Positions 55,201 to 64,000 of a stretch of 64,000 nt of DNA are shown here, in pieces. Source of the DNA: Coturnix japonica (lineage: Eukaryota; Chordata; Aves; Galliformes; Phasianidae); contig NC_029521.1 in the NCBI RefSeq assembly GCF_001577835.2, forward strand, positions 9,042,255 through 9,106,254, in the 5' to 3' direction. Under the pieces are notes generated by a model. It was given only the letters and a program-made list of their open reading frames with translations, did no database searches and was not told the origin of the DNA. Within the stretch, counting starts at the first letter, position 1, and the number at the start of each line of letters is the position of its first letter. Position numbers and translations under genes: made by a program.

Positions 55201-58200
55201 AGAGTAATGGGGTCAGAGAAGTGAGGAGGGGTGCTTTTTCCCTGGGAGGAATGGAAGGACTCATTAGATAAGCAGCTCTGTGGGCAATGATTGTGTAACC
55301 TGAAATGTCATCTTATGCTTGGGACATACTGTGAAAGATAACAGTGTATGTATTAAGTAGAGCAAGTAAATTAATACTTTAGGAAGTATTAGAAAATTAG
55401 CCCTGCAGCTTAAGTGTCTGGATAATTACAGCAAGGCTCTCTTTTCTCACTTTTTTCAGTGCAAGAGCTATATCTCTGAATACTCTGACTTGGCCATCCA
55501 GATGATGATGCACATGGTAAGATCAGTAAAATGTGATATTTGATCTCAGTTCATTTTCTGCTTTGTGTAGCTAGCTTACTTGGAAACAGGAAATGCTTTT
55601 TGCAGTAGAAGTGGGTAGAGTCTTTGCTCTGTTAGTGTTGGTATTAACACTTTGAATTTGGCATTTAGTTGGATAATAACCTCATTCTGTTTGCTTCAGT
55701 CCTTTCCTCTCTTCTGCATCTGTTTCAGTAGTGCAAAAAGCATGCCAGTGCTTTGAGATACAGAGGAAGATGCTTTGTGTACGTTATGCATAACTATCTC
55801 ATTCCTGTACTTACACCACTTTTCTCCTCAAAAACTGTTTACAAATATTAGTTGCTCTCTGTCGCACTTAGTATTGTAAAATTGATTCAAGTAAGTGCTG
55901 GAGATAAGCATATCTTGGGGGTGTGCGCTGTCATCCTCCGTTTTCTTTGTGGAAAGAGTGTATGCAGTTTAAATGCTTGACAATTTTTTTCTTAACTGTT
56001 ATCTTTAATTTCTCCTTTCTTCTTCTGTCTCCCATTTCCTTTGTCAACAGAAAGATCAGGTAGGTGAACAACTTGCCTGTGGTGATAGCCTGCTTGTAGT
56101 TTACTTGCTGCTCTTAAAGGGCTGGTAGTTCACTTCTTGCTCTATTAGCTGTGTATATGGTGTGAGTGCACTCAGTTTTGACAGATACAAGGGATATTTA
56201 TGTGATGACAGCAGGGAAAGACTTTAGCTTTCCTCCAGTGGATCAGTCTGTCTTCCTGCTCTGGAAACTCATCTGTCGTACCAAGATTTCAACTTGGTTA
56301 TGCTTTGGCTGGTGGAGCAGATGATGTGCTCTTTCATACGAGATAGAAGTGTGAAGAGCAAGCCAGTGGCTCCTGTTAGCTTCTGGTGTAATGTTTGGGC
56401 TCAAAAAGGCTGGGGTTAGGCTATCCCTCGATCTCCTTTGTTAGTATTTAAATCTAGATCTATCGTATTAGATGCTCCAAATACCCAAATCCAAGGGCCT
56501 TGAGGCTCCTGCTTCCTAGAGCTGTTTGGGCTTTCAATTTAACCACTCCTGGGAGACCTTGTCTCTGTCATCTCTTTGAGAGAGAACACAGTGTGCATGT
56601 GGATGTTGTTTTAACATTAATGTTAAGAAAATGCTTGTAACGAACGGTGCATGGACCAAAGGGCTTGACTTAAAGGTACTGCCTGGAGTAGCCTGAAGCA
56701 TCGCTGTAAGTCTGAGATACTGCTTTTCCCTGTGCATGAGGTTATGGCGTGATGTATAAACTGTTGCCTAAGCCTCTGCTGCAATAAGCTGGATGGCTTG
56801 GCTAATTGGGTGGGATATGGTCTTCTGCTTATCTGTAGGGCTAAAGGTAACTTTTAAAAAATCTTAAATAGACTTAAGGGGAGGGGAAACGTTTTGCATA
56901 AGACTCTGAAGAGCCTTTCTCACCTTGTGTAGGTGCAGTACGACCTCCTTAAAGCAGTATGTTTGCCTCATGTTCAGAATCTCTTTCTGCATTTAGTAAT
57001 GTCTGTGACCTCTGAGACACTAGAAAGCCTTTCGAATGACTTTGTTTTATGCTCTTATGGCTATGAGAAGAACACTTGAAATGCAAGAATTGCATATACT
57101 TGTTTAAAAAATAAAAGGGGGGGTTGAGGGTAGTGGGTTGGGAGGATGTGGGTTAGGCTTAATTTTTAACGTGGTTAACTTTTGTTCTTTATAGGCTGTG
57201 TTCAGTAATGCAGGATTGTGTTTCTGTTTGCACAATATGATGTTACTGGATGCTTTAAAGAAGGTAGTTTGTGAAAGAGAAGGAATCCTTTCTTCTCAGC
57301 ATTTCTTCCAGTTCTTGGGTGAACTTGTCTGGAAAATGAACCTCTTCTGTAATAACTTAGGGCTTTCAGGGGAGCAGCTTCAGGGATGCAGGTCTAAAGG
57401 GGTGATGGTGGTGCTGGCCTGTTTTGGTGTTGGTAACTCTTAAGTCAACTCCTTTGAAGGGCTTGCATATAGCATCTTAGCTCTTGGTAAATGGGTTTTG
57501 AAGTGGATGTGACCTAACCTCTTCCTCTTTTAAGGGAGCTGTTAAATTGGATTTGGTAGCTGTCCTGCCTATAACCATGTCAAATGCTTTGACAGTACTT
57601 AAGTAGCCCTGAAACCTCTAGTTGTGTTGGAGCCTTTTAAAGGTGTGTCTTGTTCTCCTGGCGCTCCCACAGGCTCCATAAAAAGGGGGTATCTTCCACA
57701 CTTTGTAAAGTTATTATACCTCTCTTTCCAGCAACCAAAGGACATTTGTTCCATGGTTGGATTCTGTTCTTCTGTGAAATCTGTTCCCCTTCAGACTCTG
57801 GTGCCAGCTCAAGTGGTTCATGAAGTGAAAATGGAAACTGTGGAGGTAAGATGACTTTGTACTCAATAGCTTTGCTGTCCTTTTTGCTTTACTGTAATGA
57901 ACTAGTAAATACTCGTATGCACTGTATAATCCAAATCTCCCTGCGCATAAAATCCTGGGCTGTTGTTTTTGAGGCTGAGCTTTAAAGTAGCGAGCCAGTG
58001 CATTTGTTATCTTCCCACAGCCTTTAGGTTAAGTGGTGGGATGAGTTTGTTACTCCAGAAATCTCTTTTGCTTACAGTTAACTTCTGATAAACAGTCTCC
58101 AAACAGTTTCCCTGAAGTCCCTCTGTTTTTTTCTAAGCCCAAGCAGGAGGATGCTCTCAATTCAAATAAATTCTGTTAATGTGTTTTAAGAAATACTTTG

Positions 58201-61200
58201 TGTTTCCCTTGACTCCGGTCACCATGGCAGTGCTTATTTTTGTCTGCTAGGTTTAACTCCCTACCTTATGCAACCTGAGAACTGTGGTCTTAAATAATCA
58301 TACAAAATGACTTTTCATGCAGAAAAACATTTTATGAAGACCTTTGAGGTTTTGGGGCTTTGCAAGACCTTTTGAATCCAGCTCAAACTGGCTAGTTAGC
58401 TAAAGGGCTTAGTATGCCAGACCTGAATGTGAGTGCTGTTGGACCGGTCTTTTATGAATTGTTCTCTGTCAAATGTTGATTTATTGTTTTGTATGAATGT
58501 TTACATTCTCAGAAAGCTGCAGTTCAAGAGAAGACTTTTTCTGTGTGTGAAATCTGTGAGACCATGGTGAAAGAAGTGACTGGCCTGTTGGAGAGCAACA
58601 AAACAGAGGTGTGTAAGTGAAGAAAACGGTACCTCTGATGAGCTTTGGTCAAATTGGGCTTGTATTGTTGTTGGTTTAGAGGGGCAAGAAAGCTTAGTTT
58701 CATGAGTTTCCTCCTCCTTAGCTAAGACAGAGGAAGCAAATATGTTTGAACAGATTCAGGTTTCTGTCTGTTGTTTGCTACTCGTGTTTCCTTGTCTTCC
58801 AGGAGGAGATTGTGCATGAAATGGAGGTTGTGTGCTACCTGCTGCCAGCAAGTGTCAAAGATCAGTGTAAGGACTTCATAGAGGTCTACGGCCAGGCTCT
58901 GATTGACATGCTCCTGGAAGCAACAAATCCTGAGGCCGTGTGTGTTATGCTGAAATGCTGTGCAGCCAACAAGCTTCCGCAGCAGCCAGGTTGGTAATGA
59001 GGGCTTAGTATTGTTACAGTATGAGCTAGTTAACCTGTGATTATATCCTCTGTGGATTCATGCATCATCCTTTGCCTGGTGCTGCCTCCTTTCTTCTGTT
59101 TGGGGGAACTACCTAAGTTTTTTATTTTCTTTCTTTCTCAGTTGTGGTGAAACCCGCAGGTGGCTTCTGTGATATCTGCAAGATGGTAGTAGCTTATGCA
59201 GACAAAGAACTCGAGAAGAATGCTACAACAACTGAGATTGAGGCTTTACTGGAAAAAGTCTGTCACTTTCTGCCAGAGTCTGTCAGCGATCAGGTAAAGC
59301 ATCAGGCTAAAAAGCAGTTCTGTGCACTGTCCAAAGCCAAAGATGATCTGTCCACACATGCAGCTGGAGCTGACTTGTTCAGCCACCCAATTCTTGCTAG
59401 GGTTTTTCCTTCTCTATTTAGCACAAAGGCAGAGCAATCTCCCATGTACAATCGAGAAAGACAGAGAGAAAGAAAACTCTGTGGGAGGGGTGTGTGTAGA
59501 GGGGTGGAGGGCAGCAGGCCTGATCTGGGCAGTCCTGGCTGTGTGACAGCATGCCTTCCAGTCAGTGCAAGGCAAAGATGAACAGAATAATGAAGCAGAG
59601 AGCATGGAAAGGCTGGAGAGTAGTATCTTCTTCTAAGATTGATCAGTGTGACTTGTCAGAGTCAGAGGAATCTCCTTCTGTGGAGACTGGAAGGAGTTCG
59701 GGGTGTGGGGAGACTAGATTTTCGCATTCCACATCCTAGGGCAGTCCACTGAATGGATTGAGACTTTCAAGGACTTGACTGGCTGGCTTGATGTACTAAT
59801 TTGCAGTCAAAAAAGGTCTGCCTGGAAATCCGCTGAGAACAGTGGGTGGAGGCAACTGAAGGTTTTTTTTCTCCTTCCTATCTCAAGAAGGATCCTGTTA
59901 GGGGGATTAACAAAGTAACTGGATGTAAGCTGGCATAATTCCAGTGAGATAGTAGAAGGCAATGCCTGTTAAGCTGTAGATTTCAAGGTTTACCTGGAAA
60001 TCTTATTAGGTGGCTGCTGAGTGTCAACTGCTTATAAGTTTAGCAGGCATATTATATGCAGGGTTAAAGTAGCCGTGAAACAGCTGTTCCTGCTAACTGC
60101 TGTGAGGCTGTTTAATAGCTGTGGTTGGCTTATTAATTGGTGCCGTTAGTCTCTGCTGAGTGTGTCTGTGCTTCAGAGCTGGCCTCTCCACTAGAGGGCT
60201 GACTGCTAGTGCTGGGAAGCGTGTGTGCTGCTGCCAAAGTGGATGCTAACTGCTTGGGTTAAAGATGCTTAAGAGCCATCATTAGTGCATTGCTGTGATC
60301 ATGTACAGGATGTTTGTCTTCAGCTTGAGCATGCTTTTCCCCTGAGACATGGGTAAACTCCACCATTAGAGACTGAGCATTGCAAATCAAAGTGTGTCTT
60401 GCTTTGGTTCTCTTCCTTTTGACCATTTTCTCATCACATCCTTCTACATGCTCAGTTGTGTCTGTAGGCAGGTACAAGCTAACCAAAAATTAATTTGTTA
60501 TGGGGTGAATGCTGTGCTAAATCTTCTGATCCACAGAGCTTGAGTCTCTTTTTATTGGTTTAGTGGAGAAATAGGCTATGGGTTGGCTTGTTGAAGACCC
60601 TATATTACTGTGATCTTTTTAAGGCCTTAATGGAAAAATCTCTCAACCTATGCTTTGTTACAGTGCGTTCAGTTTGTGGAACAGTATGAACCTGTGGTTG
60701 TGCAACTCTTGGCAGAGATGATGGATCCCACTTTTGTTTGCACTGTGAGTATCGTGTTTAGTTCTATTCAGGATGGGCTCTGATACAGTCCTGCCTACTC
60801 TTCTCTACGCTTTTCAGTGTCTAGCAAGCAGAAACTCTGTTGGAATAAAAATTAGTGTGCTGAATGCTTGGAGCAAATTCACTTGTGCAAGGCCTTGGGC
60901 TTAATGAATGGACAGCTGTTTGACTGCCAGCCTTGTGCAAGGAAGGACAGAAGAAAAGAGCTGCCAGTGGTTATCCACTGTTAAGGTTCAGTAACAAGCA
61001 TAGTGTGTCCTGAATGTGATGAGAGGAAGTTAAATGACGTTTGTTGAGAACATTCCCTTTCTAGAAGCTGTTTCACAATACTTAATATGAAAACGTTGTT
61101 GTAACTTATTTTTCCTGATGTTGCATTGCTGCTATGAATCTACTGATTCAGCTGCAACCGTGACTGCAGTTGTCAGCTGAGGACAGTGCTATGTTTGCTT

Positions 61201-62445
61201 CTGAAGCTGTCTCAGCTTTGCCCTTGGGCTCCTGCACTTCATTAGGTAGAAGCTCAGACATAAGGCTGGAGTCATAAGCACCAAAACATTTTACGTACTG
61301 ACTGCTGCTGTTCTTTCCACAGAAACTAGGTGTCTGTGGAGCAGCTAAAAAGCCTCTCCTAGGAGATGATGCTTGTGTTTGGGGTCCAGGTTACTGGTGT
61401 AAGAACATGGAGACTGCTGCTCAGTGCAATGTATGTAAAACTTAATTCTATCTTGAATTTCCAATCACTCTTTGATAACCTCCTTAAAAACTAATTTGCC
61501 AGCTCCTGTAGCACACTAAGTAGGTGAATTCCCAAGTGGGTACTATGAAGAGGTGGCTGGGTTTGATTAGATGTTCTTCCATACCCTTAGCTTTCTCAAA
61601 GCACACTGTTCCTCCCCCATTCCCTCCTACTTATTACTCTGCAAGCATTTTGGAATCACAGAATAGTTGAAAAGGACCACAAAGATCATCCAGTTTCAAC
61701 CCCCCCACCATGTGTACGGTTGCCAGCCACCAGACCAGGCTGCCCAGAGCCGCATCCAGCCTGGCCTTGAATGCCTCCAGGGATGGGGCATCCACAACCT
61801 CCTTGGGCAACCTGTTTCAGTGTGTCACCACCCTCTGTGTGAAAAACTTGCTCCTAATATCTAACCTAGACCTTCTATCCTAGTTTAAAACCATTCCCCC
61901 TTGTCCCATCGCTGTCCACCCTCGCAAACAGACATACCTCCTCCTGGTTATATACTCTCTTTGACTATTAGATGGCCATAGTGAGGTCTTTCTGGAGCCT
62001 TTTCTTCTCTAAGCTAAATGAGCCCAGTTCCCTCAACCTTTCTTTGTAGGAGAATGAATAGGAATCCATAATAAGTTGCAGCATGAGCTTTATATTTAGT
62101 CTGTGTTCCAAGAACCATAAAGCCATGTCACAGTCTGTGATCAGGCTCTAATGGTTGGCTTTCAGTATTGTTGTATGTTGATACTTTCTCTGCCAGGCCT
62201 TAAAGACAGGGGATCATCATTTCCTGAAGCTTCTGAGTGGGGAGCAAAAATACTGTTTATTATGGTCCTCTGTGGAACCACTTCTTTTAAGAAACAGATT
62301 TTGTTGCTAAATCTTAGTTCAGAGAAAGGTGTTAATTGTATATGTAGGGAACCCACTTGTTCGCTAACAAGCTTTTTTCCACTTACATGTACCATTTCTT
62401 TCCCTGCAGGCTATTGATCACTGCAGACGTCACATGTGGAACTAG
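45966..62445 (+). CDS. PSAP: Prosaposin, precursor of saposins A-D (15 coding exons)
   Basis: Secreted/lysosomal glycoprotein cleaved into four sphingolipid hydrolase activators. Coding exons: 45966-46008, 51291-51424, 52605-52679, 53339-53464, 53713-53907, 54786-54929, 55460-55516, 56051-56059, 57732-57845, 58513-58608, 58803-58989, 59142-59293, 60664-60744, 61323-61430, 62410-62445 (TAG). They join in phase to 518 aa, the length I recall for chick prosaposin. ACCATGG gives an ideal start. A signal peptide (about 1-17) is followed by an N-terminal SapA-type domain (to about 58), saposin A (about 61-140), B (about 195-275), C (about 308-388), D (about 402-480) and a C-terminal SapA domain (about 485-518, WGPGYWCKN...HCRRHMWN). 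Each saposin keeps its six cysteines and one glycosylation sequon (NGT, NET, NKT, NAT). A 9-nt exon adds KDQ to saposin B. Intron 1 is 5.3 kb. All introns are GT-AG. Confidence 0.98.
47474..47495. repeat. Perfect short palindrome with paired E-boxes
   Basis: CAGGTGAC (47474-47481) and GTCACCTG (47488-47495) are exact inverted repeats 6 bp apart in PSAP intron 1. Each arm holds a CAGGTG/CACCTG E-box of the type bound by ZEB and SNAI factors. Regulatory use is a guess. Confidence 0.7.
56051..56059 (+). other. PSAP: PSAP 9-nt microexon (Lys-Asp-Gln)
   Basis: AAAGATCAG sits between an acceptor (polypyrimidine tract then AACAG) and a donor (GTAGGT). It keeps phase 0 and inserts KDQ after MMMHM in saposin B. 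In mammals the matching 9-bp exon (QDQ) is alternatively spliced and changes saposin B behaviour, so this is the avian counterpart. The flanking introns are 534 and 1672 bp. Skipping gives a 515-aa protein. Confidence 0.9.
61652..62052 (-). mobile_element. CR1 LINE 3' fragment in the last PSAP intron
   Basis: About 400 bp of reverse-complement CR1. It shows the tail complement GAATCACAGAATAG, the ACCAGACCAGGCTGCCCAGA and GCCTCCAGGGATGGGGCATC blocks, GTGAAAAACTTGCTCCTAATATC, and the CTTGTCCCATCGCTG segment, up to about TTTCTTTGTAGGAG. It is the longest antisense copy here. It lies in the 979-bp intron before the final coding exon and makes up about 40% of that intron. Confidence 0.93.
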
Positions 62446-64000
62446 AAGAAGTATTTTCCAGTACTGAAAGTTTGCCATGGCTCGTAAAAACGTGGGCTGA
62501 GGCTGGAGAGCTGTATCTCGAATGTCCCTCCTCTCTGCCTCATTAACAATTTGACCTTCAAGTTCCTTTATTGTAACTCTTCTGTAGCAGTGCTGCTGTT
62601 GAAGGATCAGATCTTCATTGTTGACTTAACAAAGATATTTCTGACTGTACAGTTTAACTCATTATGCTCCTAAAAATAGTCAGTGTGTTGTAGATTTTAA
62701 TTGGTAGGCTGAAGTGTTTTTAGGTGCTGGGATGAATGACGAAAGATGAAATGAGCCTCTTATCTTTTAATTTAAAAAAAGAACAAGATAGTGACTAAAC
62801 TTTAAAATATCTTTCTGTAGCCAGCTTTGGGAAGATGACGTACATTGTGTTTAACATCTGACTGGATACTAGTTTTCCCCTTACTGTAGGGGAACCCCAA
62901 GGGATAATGTTGAATCGTGGAATTTCTTCAGCTGGAGGTTTCAAAGCTTTACGGATGCAGGGAAGGGGACTTGGTGTGCCCGGCGAACTTTCAAAGCAAC
63001 TGGTCTATAAAAAGGATACATTTGCACTTGAGTGGTCACGCTTAAGACTTGTGGTGTTGTCATAGCTAAGGAAACCCCTCAATATTAGATCATGTCCTTT
63101 TTATTTCCTTGGACAACTCAGCTTCAACATAGGTGTCCTCTTGTCAAGCCCTGAACAGTTCAGTCTTTTCAAGCATGCTGACACACCTAAGGAATGTCTC
63201 ACCCCTCCACCCCCTCTTTTTTTTTCCCCCCTACTTGCTCAGCAGTTCTTCATCTTACAGCTTGCTACATGCAGCCAGCCTGGTCCTAAGGAGGTAGAGC
63301 AAACTGACTTGATAGGAGATGGAGGTGAAAAAGTCAGCAGGGACTCTATGTATGTGAAAGCTTGTACAGTGTAGCAGGCAGAATGTGTGGGAGATGGTTT
63401 TATTGTAAAATGCTGTTTTGTTCCTTGCTTTTGGTTTTCTCACGTGGCATATTCCAGTGATCTAAAGCTTCAGAGGTAGTTAGGCTTGCAGGTAGTTCCC
63501 ATTGTTGCCACCCATTCTCAGTGACATTCATCCTTCTGAATAGTTTGAAGTATAACTTTTTCTTTCCCCTGAGTTCTCATTTCTATTGGGAAATGCGCCT
63601 AAGTTGCAAGTGGAGATAGCAGAGAGTGAGAATGCTATTGCAGGTATTTCACAGCTTTGCTGGCATGCCTGGCAGCCTTTCACAGTGGTGCAGAAGAAAA
63701 GCATCACACAGAAATTATCTGAGCTTTTGGACAGACAGCCTTTAAGACATATTACCTGCTACCCTGAAAACAAATCAGGCCCTTAAGGTAGGGGCTTTCA
63801 GAATGAGAATCGTGCTTATGTTGCTCAAGACAGACCTTTGACTGGCTTTATGTACTAAATTCTGAACAAGGTAACTCCTCAGCATGCACCAAGGTAGATC
63901 TGGAGCGTCCTCTGGGAAGGAGAAGCTGGGCTGTGTGGAGCTTTGGAAACTCCAGAAAGTGCTGGCAACTGCTCCTCTTTGTGCAGCGCTTCAGGTGAGA
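62446..64000 (+). other. PSAP: PSAP 3'UTR, continuing past the window
   Basis: Non-coding, AT-leaning sequence after the PSAP stop codon. I see no AATAAA or ATTAAA signal before the end of the window, so either the 3'UTR continues beyond 64000 or a variant signal is used. No repeat family recognised. Confidence 0.55.

Noticed and set aside
59294-59581. Open frame continuing past PSAP exon 12
   Set aside because: It is read-through into the intron after a good donor (CAG|GTAAAG). The family sequence continues in the exon at 60664 with no gap.

Overview
The window is vertebrate nuclear DNA, almost certainly from a bird and most likely chicken (Gallus gallus) or a close galliform. The coding exons translate to macroH2A2 (372 aa), AIFM2/FSP1 (373 aa), CHST3/C6ST-1 (458 aa) and prosaposin (518 aa), with clear GT-AG introns. 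The recognisable interspersed repeats are CR1 LINE 3' ends, the usual bird LINE. Gene identities come from recalled protein families, not from a search.

Layout: (1) 1-7.7 kb: no gene I can name; one orphan open frame bordered by splice-like sites lies at 6982-7194. (2) 7.74-21.48 kb: MACROH2A2 on +, with a CpG-island promoter (7.74-8.72 kb), a CR1 tail next to it, and eight coding exons from 11178 to 21480; its 3'UTR probably ends near 22.62 kb. (3) 22.67-27.0 kb: AIFM2 on -, eight coding exons, tail to tail with MACROH2A2; its CpG promoter holds an antioxidant-response-element consensus. (4) 27.2-32.4 kb: intergenic sequence and probable CHST3 3'UTR. (5) 32.39-34.20 kb: the two coding exons of CHST3 on -, with a GC-rich promoter/5' region at about 35.2-37.35 kb. 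(6) 37.4-45.77 kb: intergenic, with two CR1 fragments. (7) 45.97-62.45 kb: PSAP on +, CpG promoter and 15 coding exons including a 9-nt microexon; its 3'UTR appears to run out of the window.

The four genes are unrelated housekeeping or regulated genes and do not form a pathway: a histone variant (chromatin), a CoQ oxidoreductase (protection from lipid peroxidation), a Golgi chondroitin 6-O-sulfotransferase (extracellular matrix) and the precursor of four lysosomal sphingolipid activators. Compared with the human 10q22 order as I remember it, the AIFM2-CHST3 junction is new, and one inversion would explain both the order and the orientations.

I found no new multi-gene system, no CRISPR array, no tRNA or rRNA, and no recognisable retroviral or LTR element. 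The best leads are the almost abutting 3' ends of MACROH2A2 and AIFM2, the ARE in the AIFM2 promoter, the inversion breakpoint, the prosaposin microexon, a very strong potential RNA G-quadruplex downstream of CHST3, and a 14-bp perfect hairpin in a MACROH2A2 intron.
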